Source of the DNA: Elusimicrobiota bacterium
GTDB taxonomy: Bacteria > Elusimicrobiota > Elusimicrobia > Elusimicrobiales > Elusimicrobiaceae
Direction: 5' to 3'
Assembly: GCA_009778915.1 (NCBI GenBank)
Contig: WRFH01000003.1
Coordinates: forward strand, 1 to 64,000
DNA length: 64,000 bases
The position numbers and the translations under genes are program-made. How positions within the stretch are numbered: the first letter of the stretch is position 1; each line of letters opens with the position of its first letter. Below are positions 8,035-16,479 of this stretch, piece by piece. A model generated the notes under the pieces. It worked only from the letters and a program-made list of their open reading frames with translations, searched no databases and was not told the origin of the DNA.

Positions 8035-8496
8035 TTACTTGGATTTATCGTCGGAACCGCCGGCCTTCGCCGCTTTTTCCGAGTTGAGCCGCGCCAGTTT
8101 TTCAAGGTGCATTCTGTTTCTGCGCAGTTCAAGCTGCGTCTGCACGCGCAGCAGAACGCTTTTCGGATAAAAAGGTTTTGTAATATAATCTACGGCCCCC
8201 ATTTCCAGGCCGCGCACTTCGTTTTCGTTGCCGCCGGCGGCGGTTATGATTATAACTGGGATTTTGTTCAAATATCCGCTTTTCGCAAGCGTTTCCAGCA
8301 CTTCGTAACCGTCCATATCCGGCATCATCAGGTCCAGCAGTATTAAAGACAGGTCTTGCGGGTTGCGCGTTACCGTTTCCACCGCTTCCATTCCGTTTTT
8401 GGCTTGTAACAAATCATAATCGGCTTTTAAAATTTCAACCAAAATTTCGCGGTTTACTTCCACGTCGTCAACAATAAGAATTTTTTCTTTTGGCAT
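8035..8496 (-). CDS. Single-domain response regulator (receiver only)
   Basis: A 153-residue CheY-like receiver. The acidic pair is D10/D11 (ILIVDDVEVN), the phospho-acceptor D55 (LILLDLMMPDMDGYEVL), the conserved Thr sits in IIITAAGG, and the Lys in DYITKPF. After the receiver only about 30 charged residues remain, so there is no DNA-binding or enzymatic output. It presumably acts through protein contacts or as part of a phosphorelay. It is the first gene of a two-gene operon with the histidine kinase. RBS AAGGGGCG is 6 nt before ATG. Confidence 0.9.
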   Translation of the reverse strand: MPKEKILIVDDVEVNREILVEILKADYDLLQAKNGMEAVETVTRNPQDLSLILLDLMMPDMDGYEVLETLAKSGYLNKIPVIIITAAGGNENEVRGLEMGAVDYITKPFYPKSVLLRVQTQLELRRNRMHLEKLARLNSEKAAKAGGSDDKSK

Positions 8497-8566
8497 AATA
8501 TCGCCCCTTTTTATTAATATAAGTATAATATAGTAATTTTTCCTAACGTTTGCGCGAACTATTTAC

Positions 8567-8572
8567 TATAAT
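8567..8572 (+). promoter_or_regulatory. -10 box 6 nt before the ankyrin gene (leaderless candidate)
   Basis: TATAAT is followed by TTCTGT and then the ATG, with no Shine-Dalgarno. The expected +1 coincides with the start codon. Confidence 0.55.
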
Positions 8573-8578
8573 TTCTGT

Positions 8579-9976
8579 ATGGATGATATACCAATACCCA
8601 ATAATAATAACGCAGACCAGAAAAAAATTCTGGCTGGAATTCTCATCGTGCTTTGCATAGCCGGCTATTTAGGTTACGGCCAATATAAGAAATATGAGTT
8701 GGCTCAAAAAAGAAAGGCGGCCGACGCCGCAAGAGTCGCCGCGGACCAGGCCCGCGCCGCAGCAGCCGAAGAAGCCGCCAAAAAGGCCGCCGAGGATGCC
8801 ATAAAAAACACGCCCAAACAGCCGGACGCGCAGCAAAAAATCCAGCTTATTACCCTTGCCCTTGAAGGCGACGTTAATAATATGAAAAAATATATTGAGG
8901 ATAATAATCTGGACCCTAATTTTTCCGTCAATATGTCCGACGTGCCCAACTTCCCGCTGTTAAAATCAAAAGCAAAAAACGGCGTGGAAAAATATTTTAA
9001 GCCGGGCACAGAAAACTGGAATTTAATTTTCATAGCCGCCGCGTCGAAGAACAGCGCGCTCGCCCAGTATTTGATAAGCCGCAAAGCGCTTATAAACGTC
9101 CCCGGCCCGCTGCAGTCCGACCCTCTGGGCGCGGCGGTTGAAAACGATGACGTTACAATGGTGAAACTGCTTATCTCAGCCGGCGCGGATATCAACCCTT
9201 ATGAAACTTATATGTCCGCGGCTTTCAGCGGCAAAAACGCAAATTTAATAAACGAACTTATCTCCGGCGCCAAAGACCGCGGCGTTGACATAACGCCAGC
9301 TCTGCCGGATTTGGCGGACCTTATTAAGTCCGGCAATTCCGCGCTTATAAAAACTTTGGACGACGACAAACTTCTCAATTTAAACCAGCCTCTCAAAAAC
9401 CAGATGCTGCCCGTGCATTACGCCGCGTTCACAAACCAGACCGCGGTTATGAAAGAATTTGTCCTCGGCGGCGCGCCGGTTGATTCCAAAGACGCGAACG
9501 GCCGCACGACGCTTTTCTACGCCGCCGGCGTAAAAGATTCTTTAAACATGGCGAAATTTTTAACGGAAAACGGCGCGAACGTCAACGCGGCAAGCACCAA
9601 AAAAGTTACGCCGCTTATGATGGCGATAGCCAAAAAAGATTCCGCCCTCACGACTTTTCTGTTAGACAGCGGCGCCGACGTTAACGCCGAAGCGGACGAC
9701 GGCCTGCGTCCGTTATCGCTGGCCGCGAAAAACGGGGACGGCGCGCTGATGACCGCTCTTATTGCAAAGGGCGCGCAGGTGAATTTCCAGCCGGCCGACG
9801 GCAATACCCCGCTCATGCTTGCCGCCGCGCGCGGCAATTACGCCGCCGTAAAAGCGCTGCTTAAAGCCGGCGCGTCCGATAAATATAAAAACAAGCAGGG
9901 CTACAAAGCGTCCCAGCTTGCCGCGCAAAAAGGATACGTAAATATTTCAGACGCCATTACAATTCGCGGAAAATAA
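8579..9976 (+). CDS. Membrane-anchored ankyrin-repeat protein
   Basis: A 465-residue protein. A short N-terminus is followed by one TM helix (about 16-34), then an Ala/Lys/Glu-rich helical linker (45-80) and a long ankyrin array. Repeats are recognisable from G-A-D/N-V/I-N-x repeats such as SAGADINPY, ENGANVNAASTKKVTPLMMAI, DSGADVNAEADDGLRPLSLAA and KAGASDKYKNKQGYKASQLA, about eight in all; the N-terminal ones are degenerate. The topology suggests a periplasmic ankyrin domain tethered to the inner membrane. Ankyrin arrays mediate protein binding; the partner is not evident. The mRNA may be leaderless. A terminator follows. Confidence 0.85.
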   Translation: MDDIPIPNNNNADQKKILAGILIVLCIAGYLGYGQYKKYELAQKRKAADAARVAADQARAAAAEEAAKKAAEDAIKNTPKQPDAQQKIQLITLALEGDVNNMKKYIEDNNLDPNFSVNMSDVPNFPLLKSKAKNGVEKYFKPGTENWNLIFIAAASKNSALAQYLISRKALINVPGPLQSDPLGAAVENDDVTMVKLLISAGADINPYETYMSAAFSGKNANLINELISGAKDRGVDITPALPDLADLIKSGNSALIKTLDDDKLLNLNQPLKNQMLPVHYAAFTNQTAVMKEFVLGGAPVDSKDANGRTTLFYAAGVKDSLNMAKFLTENGANVNAASTKKVTPLMMAIAKKDSALTTFLLDSGADVNAEADDGLRPLSLAAKNGDGALMTALIAKGAQVNFQPADGNTPLMLAAARGNYAAVKALLKAGASDKYKNKQGYKASQLAAQKGYVNISDAITIRGK

Positions 9977-9992
9977 TTTTTTATAAACAATC

Positions 9993-10031
9993 AAAAACCT
10001 CCTCTTTGGAAGTCCAAAGAGGAGGTTTTTT
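9993..10031 (+). terminator. Intrinsic terminator after the ankyrin gene
   Basis: A 13-bp perfect stem CCTCCTCTTTGGA/TCCAAAGAGGAGG with a 2-nt loop, flanked by A5 and T6. It begins a segment that is repeated after the next gene. Confidence 0.9.
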
Positions 10032-10110
10032 GTCATACAAACTGCTTTAGAGAGCGGAATCGCTTCCGTCGTAAAAAAACATAGCCTTTTTAGTTATTTT
10101 GGATTAAGAC
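9993..10110 (+). repeat. Duplicated terminator/upstream segment, copy A
   Basis: Copy A shares with copy B (10,877-10,989) the stem core CCTCTTTGGA..CCAAAGAGGA, then TTTTTGTCATA, GCGGAATCG, GTCGTAAAAAAA and TTAAGA, in the same order and spacing. Each copy lies immediately upstream of one Cys-rich gene. The pattern suggests duplication of a whole cassette. Confidence 0.6.
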
Positions 10111-10162
10111 TTTTATGGTTTAAAATATAAGAGTAATTCCATGATTATTAAGGAGGCTTTTA

Positions 10163-10855
10163 GTGAAAAAAATAATAAAACTTTTTATGTTTGCCGCGCT
10201 GTTTTTTTGTACCGCTGTTGTTTACGCGCAGAGCAATGATTATTACGCCTGCCGCTGCAGGTTGTGGAACGGGACAAATTTGTCGTCTCTGGGAGTCGCG
10301 CTTAATACCTGCTGCTCTTTAAAGCAGAGCGGGTATAACGTCGGCACTAACTTTACAGGCAGCGGTACGACGGTGGGTTCGCAGTCGGGCGCCAACGTCA
10401 CCTGCGGTACAACCGTAACTCCTAAAATTTATACGTTTAACGCTATAGCTCATGCTAACGGTGGTTTTACTCTCTGCGATCCCCAGGGCGGCGGGGCATG
10501 GGGTTTTCCTAGAGGCACTTTTCCACCAAACGATAGATGTGAAGACAGACCGGGTAATGGTAATGCTTGCTATGGCGACCATATGACTTCATATGACAAT
10601 GCGTTCAGCTGTGATACTATGAGTCTTCGCGAGTGTAATACTTCTCAAACAGACCAACAGATTTGCAATGCCAATGGTAAAGGCTATACATGTCAAAAAT
10701 CAAATACTGCAACTGTCATTAATAAATCAGGAAAGTACTATTATTGTATGTGCGATTACCCAGTAGGCGGCGGCAAATGCTATGAAGTAGGGTATGCTTG
10801 CAGCTCAGGTCCCGTAGACGGCCTAGGCAGCATGCAATATTTAAGCTGCGAATAG
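10163..10855 (+). CDS. Secreted Cys-rich protein of unknown function (copy 1)
   Basis: A 230-residue protein that I do not recognise. It has a signal peptide (residues 1-22, ending VYAQ) and 17 Cys in the mature part, including YACRC right after the cleavage site, a CC pair, YYCMCDYP and several single Cys among Gly/Asn/Thr-rich loops. There are no TM or lipid anchors. This suggests a disulfide-stabilised extracellular or periplasmic protein. The next gene is a diverged paralogue with the same N-terminal SxxYxxCRC...CC layout and the same Cys count. Start is GTG, set by AAGGAGG 7 nt upstream. It has its own upstream region and terminator, so it is monocistronic. Confidence 0.75.
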   Translation: MKKIIKLFMFAALFFCTAVVYAQSNDYYACRCRLWNGTNLSSLGVALNTCCSLKQSGYNVGTNFTGSGTTVGSQSGANVTCGTTVTPKIYTFNAIAHANGGFTLCDPQGGGAWGFPRGTFPPNDRCEDRPGNGNACYGDHMTSYDNAFSCDTMSLRECNTSQTDQQICNANGKGYTCQKSNTATVINKSGKYYYCMCDYPVGGGKCYEVGYACSSGPVDGLGSMQYLSCE

Positions 10856-10876
10856 TCTCCTCTAGAAATAATTAAA

Positions 10877-10911
10877 ATATCCTCTTTGGAACCCAAAGAG
10901 GATATCTTTTT
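10877..10911 (+). terminator. Intrinsic terminator after Cys-rich gene 1
   Basis: Stem ATATCCTCTTTGG/CCAAAGAGGATAT with loop AAC, followed by CTTTTTG. It is a variant of the terminator at 9,993. Confidence 0.88.
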
Positions 10912-10989
10912 GTCATAAAGCCATATTCTGCCGCGGAATCGTCTTAGTCGTAAAAAAATACAGTTTGTTTAGCTCTTTCATATTAAGAT
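10877..10989 (+). repeat. Duplicated terminator/upstream segment, copy B
   Basis: Collinear with copy A at 9,993-10,110: the same hairpin core, GTCATAAA, GCGGAATCGTCTT, GTCGTAAAAAAATA and ATTAAGATG. It leads into the second Cys-rich gene. Confidence 0.6.
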
Positions 10990-11010
10990 GAATAGCTGTA
11001 ACTATTTATG

Positions 11011-11038
11011 TTCATTGTATACTAAAATATGCTATAGT
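11011..11038 (+). promoter_or_regulatory. Promoter of Cys-rich gene 2
   Basis: TTCATT (-35-like), a 16-nt spacer and TGCTATAGT (extended -10) lie upstream of the gene, leaving a 5' UTR of about 30 nt with an AGGAGG ribosome site. Confidence 0.5.
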
Positions 11039-11075
11039 GCTTTTGTAGCTTTAATTCCGTACAGGAGGTTTTTTT

Positions 11076-11711
11076 ATGTATTCAAGACTTAAACTATTTT
11101 CGCTGTTATGTCTGCTGTTTCTTGCTTCTACAGGTTTTTCACAGTACTCTGACGCATATTTAAAATGCCGGTGCGGACAGGCTAATTTCTCTCCGGCCAC
11201 TATGACACAATGCTGCGGATACGGAGTTATACCTCCGGGCCATTCCTCAAACGAATGCCTATGCACAAATGCCGCGACTGTATGCGACCCTGCTTTAGGT
11301 TATGGCGTGTACGGCAAGTCACGCGGAATAGGATTAAATACGGGAAACACAGTAATTGATACATGCTGTGTAGGCTCAACTGTATACACGCTTCAAACAA
11401 TTACCGACGGTTATCAGGTTCCTGCCGCAATCCCTAATGACGGGAGCGGCAATCCTTACTACTGCTCACCGCAGCAAACAGCGACTTGTAATAACACTCT
11501 AAGCAATATAATAAATTCAATGCCGCAATGTCCCACTACGGGTAATTCGGTATCCGTGGGGCTGGTCTGCAAGCCCTCGTTTACGCCATGTTATGTATAT
11601 ATATCCCCGGGGGGATATAGCGACGCGTCGTCATACAGCAACATGACTTTACAATATAATGAGTGCTATTGCGAGTACCGTTACTCAAAGATAGCCTGCT
11701 TAGCTTATTAA
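11076..11711 (+). CDS. Secreted Cys-rich protein of unknown function (copy 2)
   Basis: A 211-residue protein, not recognised. The signal peptide (residues 1-23, ending GFSQ) is followed by SDAYLKCRC, then TQCC, ECLC, DTCC and a C-terminal ECYCEYRYSKIAC. The mature part has 17 Cys, exactly as in copy 1, and both share the SxxYxxCRC opening, a CC pair about 13-20 residues later and a CxC near the C-terminus. The middle parts differ strongly. It is likely an exported, disulfide-rich structural or adhesive protein, but function is unknown. RBS AGGAGG lies 7 nt before ATG. A strong palindromic terminator follows. Confidence 0.75.
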   Translation: MYSRLKLFSLLCLLFLASTGFSQYSDAYLKCRCGQANFSPATMTQCCGYGVIPPGHSSNECLCTNAATVCDPALGYGVYGKSRGIGLNTGNTVIDTCCVGSTVYTLQTITDGYQVPAAIPNDGSGNPYYCSPQQTATCNNTLSNIINSMPQCPTTGNSVSVGLVCKPSFTPCYVYISPGGYSDASSYSNMTLQYNECYCEYRYSKIACLAY

Positions 11712-11739
11712 CGGTTCGGCGGAACTTAAAACGAAATTT

Positions 11740-11776
11740 AACGCCGGCGGGTTACGAAACGTAACCCGCCGGCGTT
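11740..11776 (+). terminator. Bidirectional terminator between convergent genes
   Basis: A 17-bp perfect stem (AACGCCGGCGGGTTACG and its complement) with loop AAA, between the Cys-rich gene and the leftward manA. The tail is TT then mixed sequence, so the stem strength does most of the work. Confidence 0.8.
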
Positions 11777-11822
11777 CTAAATAATATCCGTTCCCGCGCA
11801 GAATTCCGCGCGGGATAAAATA

Positions 11823-12794
11823 TCAAATATAAACTTCCAGCAGTTTGGCTTTTTCTGACGATAATGTTATATCATGCGTTATTGCGGCCGGGACTAAAAC
11901 GGTGTCGCCCTGTTTTAGTTTTGTTTCCGTGCCGGCGCAGAACAGCACGGCGGAGCCGCGCGCGCACATGTAGACCACAAAGCTGTCCTGCCGACTTAAA
12001 TCTCTGTGAACTTTGCCGGAAAGTTCTATTAAATTTACCGTGAAAAAATCACATTTGGCAATGTTAACCGCCTCGTTAATACGCGGGGAATACTCTGTTT
12101 TATAATTTTTCTCGACGGTAAAATCAATGGCGTCAAGCGCTTCTTCGGTGTGCAGTTGTCTTTCTTTGCCGTCGGGCCCTTTACGGTTATAATCAAAAAT
12201 CCTGTAAGTCACGTCCGACGTTTGCTGCACTTCCGCCAGCACAATGCCCGCGCCTATGGCGTGCACGCGGCCGGCCGGGATAAAAAAAACATCCCCCTCT
12301 TTGACTTCTTGGCTTGCCAAAGCGTTGGTAATCGCGCCGGTTCTGACAAGTTCCGGATACTCCGTTTTTGTAATATGTTCTCTAAAACCGCTGTAAAGTA
12401 TTGCTCCTTTGTCGGCGGACAAAATATACCACATTTCTGTTTTGCCGAAACTGTTGTGGCGGGCTTTTGCCAAAGCGTCGCCGGGGTGTACTTGGACGGA
12501 CAGGTCGTCCCGCGCGTCGATAAATTTAAACAAAAGCGGAAATGTCCCGCCGGAAGAAGCAAAAATTTTTCTGCCTAAAATTCCAGCGCCGTATTTTGAT
12601 AAAACTTCCGTCAGAGGCAGACCTTTAAAAGCGCCGTTTTTTACAACGGAAATATTGCCGGACACGCAGGAAATTTCCCAAGACTCTCCGACGGCGCTTA
12701 AAGGGGAGTTTTTATTAAACTCTCCTTTAAGTTTTTCGCCGCCCCAGATTGTCTGCTTAAACACGGGGTTGAACGTCAGAGGTTCAAACTTCAT
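11823..12794 (-). CDS. manA: Mannose-6-phosphate isomerase, class I (Zn)
   Basis: A 323-residue type I phosphomannose isomerase, interconverting mannose-6-P and fructose-6-P. Cupin metal ligands are in VQVHPGD (about 97-104), FGKTEMWYI and GRVHAIGAG (about 175-183). Family blocks ETIWGG-like (TIWGGEKL) and QTSDVTYRIFDYNR are present. The length matches the short bacterial class. Its ATG overlaps the stop of the upstream ROK kinase by 4 nt. Together with the MFS transporter further upstream they form a sugar uptake, phosphorylation and isomerisation cluster, which supports mannose or a related hexose as substrate. Confidence 0.93.
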   Translation of the reverse strand: MKFEPLTFNPVFKQTIWGGEKLKGEFNKNSPLSAVGESWEISCVSGNISVVKNGAFKGLPLTEVLSKYGAGILGRKIFASSGGTFPLLFKFIDARDDLSVQVHPGDALAKARHNSFGKTEMWYILSADKGAILYSGFREHITKTEYPELVRTGAITNALASQEVKEGDVFFIPAGRVHAIGAGIVLAEVQQTSDVTYRIFDYNRKGPDGKERQLHTEEALDAIDFTVEKNYKTEYSPRINEAVNIAKCDFFTVNLIELSGKVHRDLSRQDSFVVYMCARGSAVLFCAGTETKLKQGDTVLVPAAITHDITLSSEKAKLLEVYI

Positions 12795-13918
12795 TTTTTC
12801 GCCGCGCCGGTTTTATCAATTTCATTAAGCGCAAAAGAGTAGGCGCCTACCGCGACGGCTTTGCTCGTGCCAAGTTTAGATATCGCGACGCCTATTTTTT
12901 TGTCTTTATTATAGACTACTTCTTTGTTGGAGCCCGGTATTTTTACCAGCACGGAACCGCCTTTGTAAAAACGTTCCGCGTCCTTCGCGTCCTCGAGGTT
13001 ATACGCCTTTGACTCCATGCGGTCAACCTCGCCCCGTCCGTCGTAACAGGCGATTTTGCCGTTCATCTCGGCTATGAGCGCAGGCATAAAATATTTATGC
13101 GCCGCCGCCAGCCCGCCGCCGATAACCACAATGCCGTCCACCACGGTGGACACGTTGGCTATCTGGTTGCCGGCGATATCGCCCAGTTCTGCGAAAGCGG
13201 CCTTCGCTGCCGCGGCGTCGCCTTTTCTGGTTCCTTCGGCGATTTCAAAAATATCTTTCGGCGTATATTCCGCTTTATCGCCCGAAAACAGCCGGTAAGA
13301 GCGTTTGACGGCTCTTATGCTGACGCCTTCTTCGGAAAAACATTCCGGATATTTTTTATTTCTTATAACCCAGATTTCGGCCGAGGCGCCGTTGTCGCCC
13401 AGGAAAAGCTCTCCGTTTCTTACAATGCCGCCGCCGGAGCCCGTGCCCAAAGTTATGCCGAACAGATTGTTATACCTCATATGGCTGCCGATTTTTTTAA
13501 AATGCGCGTTGATGTCGGGCAGCACGCCGGCGAAAGCTTCGCCGTAGGCGAACAAATCTCCGTCGTTATTGATGTATACCGGTATACCGAACTTTTCTTT
13601 CAGGTAAGGCCCCAGCGCGACGCCGCCGCGGAAAGCCGGCAGGTTAGGCAAATCGCCGATTACGCCGTTGACGTAATCCGCGGGCCCCGGGAAAGCGAAA
13701 CTGATGGCCGCGGGTTTATTTTTGCAGTTTTTTATAACCGCCTCAAAACCGGCGACTATGTTTGCAAGGCACTTGTCCAGATTGTCGGCGTGCGTCGGCA
13801 GAGTGACAGGCTCCACAATTTCTTTGTTGGAGCGCACGGCCGAGAACACTAAGTTCGTCCCGCCCGCGTCCAAAGTTAAGACGGTGCGTATGTCGTTATT
13901 ATAGCTGACGTTTCTCAT
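12791..13918 (-). CDS. ROK-family sugar kinase
   Basis: A 375-residue ROK kinase. The N-terminal phosphate motif is VLTLDAGGTNLVFSAV (13-28), the catalytic loop region includes NNDGDLFAYGEAFAG, and GTGSGGGIVRNGELFLGDNG (about 163-182) is the ROK signature region. The HxxxxxxCxCGxxGC zinc site usual in ROK glucokinases is not present; the region reads AEIWVIRNKKYPECFSEEG, so it is a diverged subgroup. Coupling to manA suggests it makes hexose-6-phosphate, perhaps mannose- or fructose-6-P. RBS AAGGTGG precedes ATG. Confidence 0.82.
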   Translation of the reverse strand: MRNVSYNNDIRTVLTLDAGGTNLVFSAVRSNKEIVEPVTLPTHADNLDKCLANIVAGFEAVIKNCKNKPAAISFAFPGPADYVNGVIGDLPNLPAFRGGVALGPYLKEKFGIPVYINNDGDLFAYGEAFAGVLPDINAHFKKIGSHMRYNNLFGITLGTGSGGGIVRNGELFLGDNGASAEIWVIRNKKYPECFSEEGVSIRAVKRSYRLFSGDKAEYTPKDIFEIAEGTRKGDAAAAKAAFAELGDIAGNQIANVSTVVDGIVVIGGGLAAAHKYFMPALIAEMNGKIACYDGRGEVDRMESKAYNLEDAKDAERFYKGGSVLVKIPGSNKEVVYNKDKKIGVAISKLGTSKAVAVGAYSFALNEIDKTGAAKK

Positions 13919-13946
13919 TATTTATACCACCTTTTAAAACATATAA

Positions 13947-13980
13947 AATGAAGAAGGCAGATTTAACCGCCTTCTTCATT
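13947..13980 (-). terminator. Intrinsic terminator after the MFS sugar transporter
   Basis: A 12-bp perfect stem (AATGAAGAAGGC/GCCTTCTTCATT), followed on the minus strand by TTTATATG. It separates the MFS gene from the kinase gene, so the three sugar genes are at least partly independent transcripts. Confidence 0.75.
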
Positions 13981-13991
13981 AAATTTACCGT

Positions 13992-15167
13992 TTAGGCCGC
14001 CGCAGCTTCTTTTGTTCTTAAAGCCAGGAATAAAAGATACAGCACGCCGACGCCCACTACCATCATAGCGCCCGACTGCGCGTTAAACGCGTCGGACATA
14101 ACGCCCATAATCGGCGGGAATAAAGCGCCGCCGAACACGCCCATAATCATAAGGCCGGAAGTCTCGTTCTTTTGATTAGGCTTATGCAGCAGAGCCTGCG
14201 AGAAGATAAGCGAGAATATATTCGCGTTGCCGAAACCCAGTAATGCTATGCTCACGTAAAGCGGCCACATGCCTTTCATAAAAATAAGGCCGAGCACGCC
14301 GACTAACAGCATAAGCACGCTTAATATAAAAAACTTCTTTGCAGACCAGCGCGCCAGTATAAACGTTCCCAGAAACGCGCCCACCGTGCGGAACAGGAAG
14401 TAAAGGCTTGTGGCGTAACCCGCTTTTTCAAGTGTCCAGCCGAGTCTTTCCATAAGAACCTTCGGCGCGGAAACGTTTATGCCCACGTCGACGCCCACAT
14501 GGCAGATTATGCCGATAAAGCACAGCAGTATAACGCCGTCGCCCAGAAGAGAAAAACATTCTTTAAACGTAGCCACGCGCCCGGTCATTTCCTCCTCTTT
14601 AATTTTATTCATCGCGATAGCGATTATGGATATGATTGGGAAAATCATAAACCCGAGATACATATATTTCCAGTTATGGAAATGAACCGCCGCAAACGCC
14701 GCCACTATAGGAGCCGAGAAAGAGCCAACCGCCTTGACAAACTGGCCGAACGTAAGCGCGCTGGCAAGTCTTTCGCCGGAAACGATGTTTGACACAAGCG
14801 GATTAAGCGAAACCTGCAAAACGGCGTTGCCTACGCCCAGAAAGACAAAGGAAACCATCATTACCGCGAACGACTTGCCCGCCAGAGGCACAATAAGCGC
14901 GACAAGCGTCAAAACAAGACTGATAAGCACGGTTTTGCGCCGGCCTATTTTGTTCATCAGCATACCGGTGGGCACCGAACAGACAAGGAACCACAGGAAC
15001 ACCATTGAAGGCAGCAGGTTGGCGAGAGAGTCCGACAAGTTAAGGTCCGCCTTTACGTAATTTGTGGCAATGCCGACGCTGTCAACGAAACTCATGACAA
15101 AAAACGCTATCATGACCGAGACAAGCTGCAATGCTATATTGGGTTTTTGCTCTACTGTTTCCGTCAT
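13992..15167 (-). CDS. MFS sugar transporter (FucP-like)
   Basis: A 391-residue integral membrane protein with about 12 hydrophobic helices. The MFS loop 2-3 motif GMLMNKIGRRKTVLIS (about 68-83) is clear, and the N-terminus (FVMSFVDSVGIATNYVKADLNLSDSLANLLPSMVFLWFLV) resembles the fucose/glucose-galactose H+ symporter branch. Proximity to manA and a ROK kinase supports hexose uptake; the exact sugar is not determinable. RBS AAAGGAG lies 7 nt before ATG. Confidence 0.85.
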   Translation of the reverse strand: MTETVEQKPNIALQLVSVMIAFFVMSFVDSVGIATNYVKADLNLSDSLANLLPSMVFLWFLVCSVPTGMLMNKIGRRKTVLISLVLTLVALIVPLAGKSFAVMMVSFVFLGVGNAVLQVSLNPLVSNIVSGERLASALTFGQFVKAVGSFSAPIVAAFAAVHFHNWKYMYLGFMIFPIISIIAIAMNKIKEEEMTGRVATFKECFSLLGDGVILLCFIGIICHVGVDVGINVSAPKVLMERLGWTLEKAGYATSLYFLFRTVGAFLGTFILARWSAKKFFILSVLMLLVGVLGLIFMKGMWPLYVSIALLGFGNANIFSLIFSQALLHKPNQKNETSGLMIMGVFGGALFPPIMGVMSDAFNAQSGAMMVVGVGVLYLLFLALRTKEAAAA

Positions 15168-15265
15168 CGTTAATCTCCTTTACTGATTTAATAAAAAAGC
15201 GGCGGTTATTTGCGCTACCCCCGTATGCTACCACTTTTAAAAAAAATGTTCAACCGTAATGATAT

Positions 15266-15300
15266 AAAAAAAGCGCCCGTCTCAGGACGGGCGCTTTTTT
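15266..15300 (-). terminator. Intrinsic terminator
   Basis: Stem with AAAAAAGCGCCCGT/ACGGGCGCTTTTTT, followed by T7 on the minus strand. It ends the ispA-dxs-LOG-membrane protein run; on the plus strand it also has a T6 tail. Confidence 0.9.
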
Positions 15301-15319
15301 ATTGCAGATTTATTTCATA

Positions 15320-15667
15320 TTATTTATTATTTTCTTTTGATGAATCCGGAGGAATATTTATCTTGTCAAAATCCGTTTGGCTGTCTTCGGCAGTTTTGCT
15401 TGGCGGGTTTTCCTTCCGGCGCTTTTTGCTTATTTTTGTCATTATTATAATCACAATAACCGCAGCCGCGATAAAGCCCTTTATTATCCAACCAGGAGCG
15501 CGCTCAACCAAAAAACCATGTAAACCATTAAAACCGCCGAAAACGTATAATAAGAGAATAAACAATGCTATAAAAGCAAAAACCACAATGGCTATAATTA
15601 TGGTCGCAACGGAAAAAACTCCCTTTGCAATATTTCCCGCCAAATTCTGTTTTTGTTCAGAAGCCAT
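15320..15667 (-). CDS. Small two-TM membrane protein, unknown function
   Basis: A 115-residue protein, not recognised. Two hydrophobic helices (about 16-44 and 58-76) are followed by a Lys/Arg patch (KISKKRRKE) and a polar Ser/Asp-rich tail. The positive-inside rule places the tail in the cytoplasm. RBS AAGGAG 6 nt before ATG. It is the last gene of a run with a LOG-family gene, dxs and ispA, but nothing links it functionally to them. Confidence 0.65.
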   Translation of the reverse strand: MASEQKQNLAGNIAKGVFSVATIIIAIVVFAFIALFILLLYVFGGFNGLHGFLVERAPGWIIKGFIAAAVIVIIIMTKISKKRRKENPPSKTAEDSQTDFDKINIPPDSSKENNK

Positions 15668-15675
15668 AAAACTCC

Positions 15676-16479
15676 TTACTTAATGTTATAAAATTTAGCT
15701 ATTATATCCCACGCTTCTTTCGCGCTGTCCACTATGCTGAACATATTCATATTATCGGTTGAAATCACGCCGTAATGCGCCAGTTTGTGGACGTTGACGA
15801 CCTCGTTCCAATACTTTTTTCCAACCCATATTATCGGTATTCTTTCTTTTTTACCCGTCTGGACAAGCGTCAGCGTTTCAAACATTTCGTCAAATGTGCC
15901 GAAGCCGCCGGGGAACACAACTATCGCTTTAGAGCGCATGACAAGATGCATTTTTCTTATTGCGAAATAGTGGAACAGAAACGCCAAATTTTTGGAAATA
16001 TAAGGATTGGGAAACTGCTCCATAGGCAGCGTGATATTAAAACCTATACTCTTCCCCCCCGCAGTAAACGCGCCTTTGTTCGCCGCCTCCATAAGCCCTG
16101 GTCCGCCGCCGGTGGCGACGGTAAAACGCCCATGTCCGTTTTTTACCACCATGGAACCGAACTCAACCGCCATATCATAATAATTTGCAATTTCCAGAAG
16201 GCCCTTCTGCTCGTTAAGGCGGTTATGCAGTTTTTTATCTTTCGGGTTTATTTTGAGCTGCGCCTGCGTCATGGCGATATCTTTTTTCATCTCCGCCGCC
16301 GCTTTTACGCGCGCGCTGCCGAAACAGACTATCGTTTCATGTATTTTATGCTCCTGCAAAATGACTTCCGGTTTTAAAAGTTCAAGCTGTAGTCTTATGG
16401 GCCGCGCTTCGCTGAGCTTTAAAAAATCTAAGTCTTCATAAGCTTTCGTGTAGGAATTAATTCGTCTTCTCTTGCTCAT
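15676..16479 (-). CDS. LOG-family protein (TIGR00730-type nucleotide phosphoribohydrolase-like)
   Basis: A 267-residue protein with the two signature motifs of the lysine-decarboxylase-like/LOG family: GGGPGLMEAANKGA (about 125-138) and PGGFGTFDEMFETLT (about 188-202). Family members hydrolyse nucleoside 5'-monophosphates, releasing bases such as cytokinins. Residues before the fold include a charged helix (ARVKAAAEMKKDIAMTQAQLK). I place the start at the second ATG because it overlaps the dxs stop in an ATGA coupling; an ATG four codons upstream is also possible. Confidence 0.85.
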   Translation of the reverse strand: MSKRRRINSYTKAYEDLDFLKLSEARPIRLQLELLKPEVILQEHKIHETIVCFGSARVKAAAEMKKDIAMTQAQLKINPKDKKLHNRLNEQKGLLEIANYYDMAVEFGSMVVKNGHGRFTVATGGGPGLMEAANKGAFTAGGKSIGFNITLPMEQFPNPYISKNLAFLFHYFAIRKMHLVMRSKAIVVFPGGFGTFDEMFETLTLVQTGKKERIPIIWVGKKYWNEVVNVHKLAHYGVISTDNMNMFSIVDSAKEAWDIIAKFYNIK

